From contig NC_011529.1 in the NCBI RefSeq assembly GCF_000018365.1, forward strand, positions 1,178,001 through 1,242,000: a stretch of 64,000 bases of DNA, in the 5' to 3' direction. A program made the position numbers and the translations under genes. Source of the stretch: Thermococcus onnurineus NA1 (GTDB lineage: Archaea; Methanobacteriota_B; Thermococci; Thermococcales; Thermococcaceae). Below the pieces are notes generated by a model, which saw only the letters and a program-made list of their open reading frames with translations, ran no database searches and was not told where the DNA came from. Positions 27,177-35,607 of this stretch are shown piece by piece (the first letter of the stretch is position 1; every line of letters begins with the position of its first letter).

Positions 27177-27463
27177 TGCCCATCCCTCCGCATGCGCATT
27201 ATAATCGCCAAGGCCAGGGAAGTTATCGCGACATCAACTACAAGGGTGGTGAGCATAAGCGTCGCTGGGAGCGGATCAACAGGGTCCGTGGGCATTATGG
27301 GAACGTCCTTTCCCGGCGAATATGCCAGTCCCACGAAGAAGAGAACCAGACCAAGGGAGACGACGTTAATGGAGAGCACTAGCTTTATCGGCTCCTTTTT
27401 GGCCATCAGGCCGTAGGTCCCGATGAGCATGATTACTACTCCAGCCTGTTCCGGGCTAATCAC
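27173..27463 (-). CDS. mnhC: Mrp/Mbh antiporter subunit C (MbhG-like)
   Basis: A 96-residue NuoK-like subunit with three helices (QAGVVIMLIGTYGLMAKK, LVLSINVVSLGLVLFFVGLAY, TLMLTTLVVDVAITSLALAI). NuoK-type features are the Asn in LSINVVSLG and the Asp in VVDVAITS. Start: the GTG at 27463 is about seven bases from GAGGTGG, better than the TTG at 27469 that touches it. The start lies inside the end of the subunit B gene and the stop overlaps subunit D, so translation is coupled throughout. Confidence 0.9.
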   Translation of the reverse strand: MISPEQAGVVIMLIGTYGLMAKKEPIKLVLSINVVSLGLVLFFVGLAYSPGKDVPIMPTDPVDPLPATLMLTTLVVDVAITSLALAIIMRMRRDGQ

Positions 27464-27857
27464 TTTCAACCCACCTCAGCAGGATGTAGAATACGAACGT
27501 GAACGCCGCACCGACCTCAAGGCCGACGATGACGTTGAACGGAAGGATTATCCCGCCCTCCGTGGGCAGGAAGTTGGCATAGAACGCCCCAAACGCAAGT
27601 CCAGTTATTCCCAAGAGTACGAGCATCGCCCCGGCGGAGCTCTCTATGAGGCTTGCCCAGTTGAATTTGAACTTCTTCCTGACTTTTTTGTAGCCGTGGG
27701 AAGTGATAAGAAGTATTACCGCCACCGCGAGGATTACACCACCCTGGAAGCCTCCTCCCGGGCTGAGATGGCCGTAGAGCATGAGGTAAGCCGCATAGGT
27801 TACGAGGAAGGGGCTGACGAGCTTCGTGGTCGTCCTCACGACGATGCTCATCTTCAC
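27456..27857 (-). CDS. mnhB: Mrp/Mbh antiporter subunit B (MbhF-like)
   Basis: A 133-residue membrane subunit with four helices. The family marker LMLYGHLSPGGGFQGGVILA is clear, along with TSHGYKKVRKKFKFNWASLIES. MnhB/MbhF proteins help form the Na+ path at the membrane end of the complex. Start: GTG at 27857, eight bases after GGAGGG and overlapping the stop of the small subunit upstream (GTGA); the ATG at 27851 is the alternative. Confidence 0.92.
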   Translation of the reverse strand: MKMSIVVRTTTKLVSPFLVTYAAYLMLYGHLSPGGGFQGGVILAVAVILLITSHGYKKVRKKFKFNWASLIESSAGAMLVLLGITGLAFGAFYANFLPTEGGIILPFNVIVGLEVGAAFTFVFYILLRWVESD

Positions 27858-28096
27858 TTCTTCTTCCCTCCAATGAGCAAGTAAAAGCCAATGACGGCGG
27901 TGAAGAGCAGACTCGCCTCTCCGAGGCTGTCATAGGCCCTCCAGCCAGCTAAGATGGCCGAGACCAGGTTGGGTATCCCTATTTCATCCCAGTTCTCAAC
28001 GTAGTAGGCATAACTTCCGCCAAAGGAGTGGGAGTAGTCCAGGCTAAGGAGGACGACGGCCAGTGCGAGAGTTATCAGGAGAGCGACCTTCCTCAC
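27854..28096 (-). CDS. MbhE-like small antiporter subunit
   Basis: An 80-residue protein with two membrane helices (VALLITLALAVVLLSLDY and EASLLFTAVIGFYLLIGG) separated by an outward loop. Position and the phrase GWRAYDSLGEASLLFTAVIGF match the MbhE subunit of membrane-bound hydrogenase, which corresponds to a piece of the large MnhA protein of bacterial Mrp systems. Start: GTG at 28096 overlapping the previous TGA as GTGA. Confidence 0.85.
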   Translation of the reverse strand: MRKVALLITLALAVVLLSLDYSHSFGGSYAYYVENWDEIGIPNLVSAILAGWRAYDSLGEASLLFTAVIGFYLLIGGKKK

Positions 28097-28323
28097 CTCG
28101 TCACCTCCTCTATCGTAAAGAGGAATATCCCTATGACTATCGCGCCGACAACTATGGCTGAGAGGGCAACGTCGGGGGCTCTGAGCTCGAATAAAGCCAA
28201 GATGAAGAGCAGGCTGAGGAGGGAGTACTTAACAACTGCACTAACCAAGTTCTTTTCCTCAACAACGGCCACCGCGAGTATTATCATGGCCACAAAGACG
28301 ACATCAAGGATTGTCCCAAGCAT
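28093..28323 (-). CDS. MbhD-like (DUF4040) antiporter subunit
   Basis: A 76-residue three-helix protein. The sequence VKYSLLSLLFILALFELRAPDVALSAIVVGA with its conserved Pro-Asp is the hallmark of the DUF4040 segment of MnhA and of MbhD. Start: ATG at 28323, inside the end of the subunit G gene (20-base overlap). It is smaller than the ND5-like MnhA of bacterial Mrp, whose N-terminal channel part has no counterpart in this operon. Confidence 0.88.
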   Translation of the reverse strand: MLGTILDVVFVAMIILAVAVVEEKNLVSAVVKYSLLSLLFILALFELRAPDVALSAIVVGAIVIGIFLFTIEEVTR

Positions 28324-28618
28324 ACATGTCCACCACTACTTTGGGCTTTACACCGTACTTATAGGCCCCACGCGCTATGGCATGGGAGACCATGGGGTTT
28401 ATCATCGCTATCAGGAAGGCCAGCACAAGAAACTTCAGTCTCACCAGGGCCGGAGCGTCCATCATGAGGACGAGCGCTAAGATTATGCTCATCGCGCCAC
28501 CAGTATCGCACTTCGTTGCCGCGTGGAGGCGGGTGTAAACGTCGGGAAAGCGAAGTATACCCAAAGCGCCAAAGAGCATAACCGCCCCACCGAACAAAAG
28601 GAGTATCGTCTCAATCAT
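28304..28618 (-). CDS. mnhG: Mrp/Mbh antiporter subunit G (MbhC-like)
   Basis: A 104-residue membrane subunit with three helices and the family segment LGILRFPDVYTRLHAATKCDTGGAMS (shown here in part as FPDVYTRLHAATKCDTGG). The Arg-Leu-His-Ala-x-x-K run is diagnostic of MnhG. Start: ATG at 28618 behind GGAGAGGAGG, overlapping the end of subunit F by eight bases. Confidence 0.92.
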   Translation of the reverse strand: MIETILLLFGGAVMLFGALGILRFPDVYTRLHAATKCDTGGAMSIILALVLMMDAPALVRLKFLVLAFLIAMINPMVSHAIARGAYKYGVKPKVVVDMYAWDNP

Positions 28619-28883
28619 GAACGGCCCTCCTCTCCAGATATTTGGCCAGAATTAACCCCCCAACGGCGTTCACCATGAGCAGGACTATGGCGAGGTCTAT
28701 TAGATAGTACTCCTTCCGGATGACCGATACAATGGCTATTATCATCACAACCTTCGTCGTTATCGTGTTGAGCCCCACTATCCTGTCAGGCAGGGTCGGT
28801 CCTCTAACCACGCGGTAGGTTATCAATATCGCCGTGAAGACCAGCAGGTAGAAGGTACTCACCAGAAGACTTTCTTGAGCCAT
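28611..28883 (-). CDS. mnhF: Mrp/Mbh antiporter subunit F (MbhB-like)
   Basis: A 90-residue three-helix subunit with the diagnostic YRVVRGPTLPDRIVGLNTI and IDLAIVLLMVNAVGGLILAK. Start: ATG at 28883 with GAGGA just before it, within the last codons of subunit E. The spacing of the whole operon is so tight that all eight genes must be translated from one message. Confidence 0.92.
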   Translation of the reverse strand: MAQESLLVSTFYLLVFTAILITYRVVRGPTLPDRIVGLNTITTKVVMIIAIVSVIRKEYYLIDLAIVLLMVNAVGGLILAKYLERRAVHD

Positions 28884-29464
28884 TCCTCGATATCCCCCTT
28901 TATCTTCTCTCCGGCCTTCTCACGGTTGAGCGTTTCGAGGTCTATCCAGTGGACGTAGAGGTAAGTTTCCCCGAGCTTCTTGCTGACGTCAAGGGTTAGA
29001 GTTCCCGGCGTCAGGGTTATGGAGTTCGCCAAGATAGTAACGCCCGTGTCGGAGTGCAGATCAGTCTTTATCTTGACTATGCCCGGATGGATGTCTAAGA
29101 AGATCACGTTTTTAGCCACCTTGAGGTTGCTTTCTATGAGCCTGAAGGCCATTATGATGAGATACTGAGGAAGGTAGAGAAAGGTGAAATAGAGAAGTTT
29201 CTCCAAAACGTGGCCGGTCCGCCTTATGTCCTCGGTCAGCATGTCCCTCATGAACGAGGCAATTATCAGGGTAACCGTTGCACCCAGAAAGAGATTCCTC
29301 GGCTCGAGGTTAGCAGAGATGACCACCCAGAATGCCAGCAGGGGAGCCCAGGTGAGGATTATCCGCTCCCAGACCGGGAGCTTCGACGCCTCAAACCTCT
29401 CATGGAGAACCCTTTCTCGGAGGTTCTCGAGCCTCTCTTTGAGGTAGAAGGGGATGCGGCTCAT
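28859..29464 (-). CDS. mnhE: Mrp/Mbh antiporter subunit E (MbhA-like)
   Basis: A 201-residue protein: an N-terminal cytosolic stretch, two to three helices (IILTWAPLLAFWVVISANLE, LFLGATVTLIIASFM, FTFLYLPQYLIIMAFRLIES) and a C-terminal beta domain with the MnhE marker ANSITLTPGTLTLDV. It is the first gene of the operon. Start: ATG at 29464; a TATA-like ATTATAAC read leftward at about 29487-29494 is centred 26 bases upstream, so the long message is probably leaderless at its 5' end. An in-frame extension to 29554 passes through this promoter and is rejected. Confidence 0.92.
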   Translation of the reverse strand: MSRIPFYLKERLENLRERVLHERFEASKLPVWERIILTWAPLLAFWVVISANLEPRNLFLGATVTLIIASFMRDMLTEDIRRTGHVLEKLLYFTFLYLPQYLIIMAFRLIESNLKVAKNVIFLDIHPGIVKIKTDLHSDTGVTILANSITLTPGTLTLDVSKKLGETYLYVHWIDLETLNREKAGEKIKGDIEEWLKKVFW

Positions 29465-29660
29465 GTTGTAATCTATAGCACGGGAAGTTATAATGTTTTT
29501 GTAGATGCAAAGAGAATGCCCAGAAATGTGAAATCCGTTCGGAGAACTCCCCAAAAATAGGGAATTTTTACGCTCAGAGCCCTTCTTGACCGGCCATGAG
29601 AGGGTTCCGTCATGGAAAGGTTTAAATCTCGAGCGGTTTTAGAGGAATTTGGTGATGCTC

Positions 29661-30065
29661 ATGATTGAGGTCGGTGAATACAAGGTCAAGGAGGGCCTTT
29701 ACTACACGAAGGACCACGAGTGGGTCCAGGTTCTTGAGGACGGTACTGTTCTCGTCGGAATAAGCGACTACGCCCAGAAGGAGCTCGGTGACCTTGCCTA
29801 CGTCGAGCTTCCTGAGGTCGGTAAAGAGGTCAGCAAGGGCGATGTTCTCTGTGAACTCGAGAGCGTCAAGGCCGTTTCTGAGGTCTACGCTCCGGTCAGT
29901 GGCGAGATTGTCGAGGTTAACGAGGAGCTTGAGGACAGCCCCGAAGTTCTTAACGAGGATCCCTACGAGAACTGGATAGCCAAGCTCAAGCCGAGCAACC
30001 TCGACGAGGAGCTCAAGGAGCTCATGGACGCCGAGGCTTACGCGGAGTATCTCAAGTCCCTTTGA
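29661..30065 (+). CDS. gcvH: Glycine cleavage system H protein
   Basis: A 134-residue lipoyl carrier that shuttles the aminomethyl group between the P and T proteins of glycine cleavage. The lipoylated Lys is at about residue 70 in CELESVKAVSEVYAPVSGEI, in the usual H-protein context. The start YYTKDHEWVQV is typical. Start: GGTGAT at 29651-29656 precedes the ATG at 29661; the ATG at 29655 overlaps the site. No P or T gene is nearby, so it stands alone and may also take part in lipoate transfer. Confidence 0.95.
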   Translation: MIEVGEYKVKEGLYYTKDHEWVQVLEDGTVLVGISDYAQKELGDLAYVELPEVGKEVSKGDVLCELESVKAVSEVYAPVSGEIVEVNEELEDSPEVLNEDPYENWIAKLKPSNLDEELKELMDAEAYAEYLKSL

Positions 30066-30142
30066 TTGCACTCAACTTTTCTCTCCCTTTCGCTTCGGAA
30101 CGCTTAAGTATCTTACAGCCCTATTCCCTTCGGTGGTTCCCC

Positions 30143-30481
30143 ATGAAGGTTCTGAAGGAATGGGACGTTAAGGTTAGACTCGTGAAGACGAAACGCGGTG
30201 CTGTTCTTCACATGATAGAGCTCGAGCCTGGGCATTTCTACCTCGAACAGAACCCGCTGAAGGACTCCAAGTACGGCGTTGCCTACCGGAAGATTAAGGA
30301 GAACTTCCCCGAGTTCTACATGTTCTGGGAGATAAAGAACAACCGCTACACGGGCAAGCTCCTCGCTGGAGCGTTCTTGGAGAAGAAAGAAATAGACGAG
30401 TTCGTTACACTCCTGACAAAGAGTGAGGACTTCAAGAAGTTCGAGGAGATACTGGAGGAAATCGAGGAGATGGAGGAGTGA
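30143..30481 (+). CDS. Conserved Thermococcales protein of unknown function
   Basis: A 112-residue soluble protein: a beta-rich front (WDVKVRLVKTKRGAVLHMIE, GHFYLEQNPLKDSKYGVAYR), FYMFWEIKNNRYTGKLLAGA, and a helical acidic end (FKKFEEILEEIEEMEE). I do not recognise the family and see no catalytic or metal motif. Start: ATG at 30143 after CGGTGGTTCCCC, with an A/T box CTTAAGTATC at about 30103. It begins 77 bases after gcvH and may share its message, but has its own promoter-like box. Confidence 0.7.
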   Translation: MKVLKEWDVKVRLVKTKRGAVLHMIELEPGHFYLEQNPLKDSKYGVAYRKIKENFPEFYMFWEIKNNRYTGKLLAGAFLEKKEIDEFVTLLTKSEDFKKFEEILEEIEEMEE

Positions 30482-30758
30482 GCTCAGCCTTCGGTTTTCA
30501 TCATCTTTTCGCTGCACGAATCGCAGTTTCAGATACCCTAGAGGTCTTCATCGCTCATTTCATCCTCTTTTCAAGGGGTTAAAAGGCTGACGGCTCGGCC
30601 AGTATGCCCTTCATCATGGCATGCCCGATTCAGCCACTCCGGAGCTCGTCATCGCCAGAGTTTCATTCGCCAGGGAATTGATAAAGGTGCCGCAACTTCT
30701 ATGGCAGAAGCATGAGATAGTAGTCGTAAGAGGAAAGTTGAGAAGAACAGAAAAGAGC

Positions 30759-33076
<2,318 letters not shown>

Positions 33077-33147
33077 AATGAACACCTCCGTACACGTGGT
33101 CAAACTTGGGCATCTAAAGGTTTGCAATATAAAGTGTTTATAAATAT

Positions 33148-33164
33148 GTTGTCAACCAAAGGTT
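33148..33164. promoter_or_regulatory. SurR-like operator GTTn3AACn5GTT
   Basis: GTT-GTC-AAC-CAAAG-GTT is an exact match to the extended site known for the sulfur-response regulator SurR of Thermococcales. It lies between nfnS (leftward) and a small membrane protein gene (rightward), immediately upstream of the nfnS TATA box, a position typical for activation in the absence of sulfur. Confidence 0.65.
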
Positions 33165-33241
33165 TAGTTATCGGAAGGATCCTCGGGTGCGTAGGGAAAA
33201 GATTAAAAAACGTTCTGCAAAGAGAGGTTAGGAGGACAACT

Positions 33242-33454
33242 ATGGTACGGCTCGTTTATTACCTCTCAACCCTGCTGACGGCTGTGGCCCTCTTCTGGCC
33301 GGTCATATACGGCAACGTCCCGGCGCTGAGAGTACTTCCAGGAAACCCCCTGGTTCAGGCCATCGCAGGGCTCGTGATATTTGGGGGATTGGCCTATCTG
33401 ACCTTTGAGGAAGAGAGCCCGAAGAACAATGAAGAAGGACTCACAGCTTTCTAA
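33242..33454 (+). CDS. Small membrane protein, two helices
   Basis: A 70-residue protein with two membrane helices (VYYLSTLLTAVALFWPVIYG and PLVQAIAGLVIFGGLAYLTF) and an acidic tail (EEESPKNNEEG). No family recognised. Start: ATG at 33242 after GGAGGACAACT; a TATA-like GATTAAAAAAC lies at about 33201-33211. It is divergent from nfnS and shares the gap holding the GTT-AAC operator, so it may be co-regulated. Its end overlaps the convergent trmI gene by 14 bases. Confidence 0.7.
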   Translation: MVRLVYYLSTLLTAVALFWPVIYGNVPALRVLPGNPLVQAIAGLVIFGGLAYLTFEEESPKNNEEGLTAF

Positions 33455-34202
33455 GGAATGTTATGTATCCCGTGTGTGCCAGCATCGTTGTTTTTGGTCT
33501 CATGCACTCCTTCTTGACCTCGTGCTCCCTGACAAGGACCTCTACAACCCTCGGTTTGTAGAAGTGATCCCTGTACTCCTGAAGGGCCTGGAAGAAGCGA
33601 TGAACCTGGTTCATGCACGGCGTGTAGGCGACAAAGTAACCCCCGGGCCTGAGGACTTCAACGGCATGCGGGAGAACATTCTCGGGCTGTGGAAGGTCAA
33701 GGACAATGTGGTCGGCGTAGTCCTCATCGATGCCCTCGTAAATGTTCTTGAGCTTTATCGTGACCCTGTCAGAGAAACCGGCCAGCTCAACGTTCTTCTG
33801 AGCTATCCTGGCGAAGTCTTCCCTTACCTCATAGCTGATAACCTTGCCGGCCGGGCCGACGATGTTCGCTAGGAAAATCGTCAGCGCTCCACTGCCAACG
33901 CCGGCCTCTATAACCGTATCTCCCGGTGAGATTCCAGCGTAGGCTATGATTATTCCCGCGTCCTTGGGATGCACTATCTGGGGCCCTCGTTTCATTTTGG
34001 CTATTATGTCGTTGATGTCTGGCTTCAGTATCTTGAACTCCTCACCCTTGTGGCTGGTCAGGGTGTCTCCATAGCTCTTATTGAGAAGCTCCCCAAGGTT
34101 GATTATACCCAAATCCGTGTGGAACTCCCTATTCGAGACCGTTACGAGGTACCTCTTCCCCCTCCTATCTATCAGCAGTACCTTATCCCCCTCCCGAATC
34201 AA
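33441..34202 (-). CDS. trmI: tRNA (adenine-N1)-methyltransferase, TrmI family
   Basis: Makes m1A in the T loop; the archaeal enzyme modifies both A57 and A58 of tRNA and stabilises it at high temperature. The 253 residues equal the length of the Pyrococcus enzyme. An N-terminal beta domain (REGDKVLLIDRRGKRYLVTV) precedes the SAM fold: GDTVIEAGVGSGALTIFLANI (motif I), ISYEVREDFARIAQKNVELA, DHIVLDLPQPENVLPHAVEV. Start: the TTG at 34202 has GGTGAGG about five bases upstream and gives the usual family beginning; the GTG at 34211 is the alternative. The start lies inside the DUF257 gene end, so the two are coupled. Confidence 0.92.
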   Translation of the reverse strand: MIREGDKVLLIDRRGKRYLVTVSNREFHTDLGIINLGELLNKSYGDTLTSHKGEEFKILKPDINDIIAKMKRGPQIVHPKDAGIIIAYAGISPGDTVIEAGVGSGALTIFLANIVGPAGKVISYEVREDFARIAQKNVELAGFSDRVTIKLKNIYEGIDEDYADHIVLDLPQPENVLPHAVEVLRPGGYFVAYTPCMNQVHRFFQALQEYRDHFYKPRVVEVLVREHEVKKECMRPKTTMLAHTGYITFLRKL

Positions 34203-34821
34203 ATGCCTCACCGCCCTTCTTTACTATCAGGCCATCTTTTGATATGTAGAAAACCATCGAGGCCATCTCCTCGAGCATCGCTACGTGCTCCCTGCTTAAA
34301 ATGTCGACGTTGATGAAATGGATTCCAACCCACTCCTCCAGAGGGATGGTGCTGATGCTCGTGAGTATTGCTTTCACAGCCTCATCTCCCCCAAAGTGGA
34401 CGTAGAGGGCAATCCCAAAGGTTACGAAGTACTCCGGCTTGGTGGGGAAGTGCGTCATCTTGTTAATGACCGTGTGGTAGTTCTTCAGGAAGCTGTGAGA
34501 GTCATAGACGGGCACAACTTCTTCTATCACCTCGCCGTAACTGGCTGAGCCCGGACCGATCTTGACAATCTTAATTTCCTTGATGAGCTCGATTATCTTT
34601 GAGTATCCCTTACCGGACACCTTACGGGTGTATTTCCGGAACATAAGATCACCAATGCCAAAGAAGTCACCTATAACAACCCCACCCCTCTCAACAAGTG
34701 CCGGAATCAGGAAACTCCACGAGAACTCCTCTACAGGATATGTTGATGGATACTCCACAAGAATAATGTCTCCTCTGTTGGCCTTACCAAAGAGATATTT
34801 CTCAAAGACGGAAGTGTCCAT
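34183..34821 (-). CDS. DUF257-like Thermococcales protein
   Basis: A 212-residue protein of the kind found as several copies in Pyrococcus and Thermococcus genomes (DUF257). It has a RecA/KaiC-like flavour without an obvious Walker A: GDIILVEYPSTYPVEEFSWS, RGGVVIGDFFGIGDLMFRKY, KIVKIGPGSASYGEV, and EWVGIHFINVDIL. The order of strands suggests a degenerate nucleotide-binding fold. Function is unknown. Start: ATG at 34821 with GGTGAGCCCT upstream. It overlaps the trmI start by about 20 bases, so the pair forms an operon. Confidence 0.75.
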   Translation of the reverse strand: MDTSVFEKYLFGKANRGDIILVEYPSTYPVEEFSWSFLIPALVERGGVVIGDFFGIGDLMFRKYTRKVSGKGYSKIIELIKEIKIVKIGPGSASYGEVIEEVVPVYDSHSFLKNYHTVINKMTHFPTKPEYFVTFGIALYVHFGGDEAVKAILTSISTIPLEEWVGIHFINVDILSREHVAMLEEMASMVFYISKDGLIVKKGGEAFDSGGG

Positions 34822-34878
34822 AGGGCTCACCAAAAGGGTTTTTAACCGCTCCTCTTTTAAACCTTTTAGGTGGAAGGG

Positions 34879-35223
34879 ATGAGAAAGTTCGTAGTGTGGC
34901 CCAACGAGCTCGATGCAAGGCTTAGCAGGCGATACGGGCGGACCATTGGAAAGGAATTTGCCGTTGATGGGCCAACGATTCAGGAAATCGTTGATGCAGT
35001 CGAAAGCCTCGGGATGAAAGTTGTCGAATTGGATGAGAACAAGCTGAATCCAAGGTTAGCCGGCCTCGACGAGGAGTACAGAAGGCGTGGCATGGTCAGG
35101 ATAGAGAGCAAGCACCCCAAGGGCAAGAGCCTGAAGATGATAGGTCAGAAGATCAGGGAAATCAGAAAAACCCGGGCTAAGGCCAAAGACAAGAAGTCCA
35201 AATCCAAGAGGAAAAAGAGGTAA
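34879..35223 (+). CDS. srp19: Signal recognition particle 19 kDa protein
   Basis: A 114-residue SRP19 that binds helices 6 and 8 of 7S RNA and prepares SRP54 binding. Signatures: FVVWPNELDARLSRRYGRTI near the start, EFAVDGPTIQEIVDAVESLG, and RGMVRIESKHPKGKSLKMIG. The C-terminus is a Lys/Arg tail (KDKKSKSKRKKR) longer than in many archaeal homologues, suited to RNA contact. Start: ATG at 34879 behind GGTGGAAGGG. It is convergent with the next small gene, the two stops being directly adjacent. Confidence 0.95.
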   Translation: MRKFVVWPNELDARLSRRYGRTIGKEFAVDGPTIQEIVDAVESLGMKVVELDENKLNPRLAGLDEEYRRRGMVRIESKHPKGKSLKMIGQKIREIRKTRAKAKDKKSKSKRKKR

Positions 35224-35469
35224 TCACTCCTCCTCTTCCATTTCTACGACTATTGCAGTGGTAGTATCGATGACGCCGTCGATGTTGTGTATGTCGTGGA
35301 GTATCCTTCTGGTCAGCTCGCCGAGGTCTTTGGCCTCTATATGAACTATGGCATCATAGGGGCCCGTAACTGCGTCGGCCTTGGTAACTCCAGGAATCTG
35401 CTTGAGGGCCTCTATGACGCTCTCGACTTTTCCAATCTCAACTGTCAATAAAACGTACGACCTAACCAT
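35224..35469 (-). CDS. Stand-alone Lrp/AsnC ligand-binding (RAM) domain
   Basis: The 81 residues are only the ACT-like effector and oligomerisation domain of Lrp/AsnC regulators (SYVLLTVEIGKVESVIEALK, ADAVTGPYDAIVHIEAKDLG, IDGVIDTTTAIVVEMEEEE), without the helix-turn-helix. Such proteins can bind amino acids and form mixed rings with full-length Lrp proteins, which would tune them; here that is inference. Start: ATG at 35469 with CGGTGGTGAAAA upstream. Confidence 0.85.
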   Translation of the reverse strand: MVRSYVLLTVEIGKVESVIEALKQIPGVTKADAVTGPYDAIVHIEAKDLGELTRRILHDIHNIDGVIDTTTAIVVEMEEEE

Positions 35470-35607
35470 TTTTCACCACCGCGGAAAGACTTTACGTTTT
35501 TATTTAGCCGACCATCTCATTTAAGCTTTTCGTAGGGGCCGAGTGATAGGCTCTCCCGCTAAAACCAAAAACCTATAAAGCGCCCCGCCGATTTTTTCTG
35601 GTTGACC

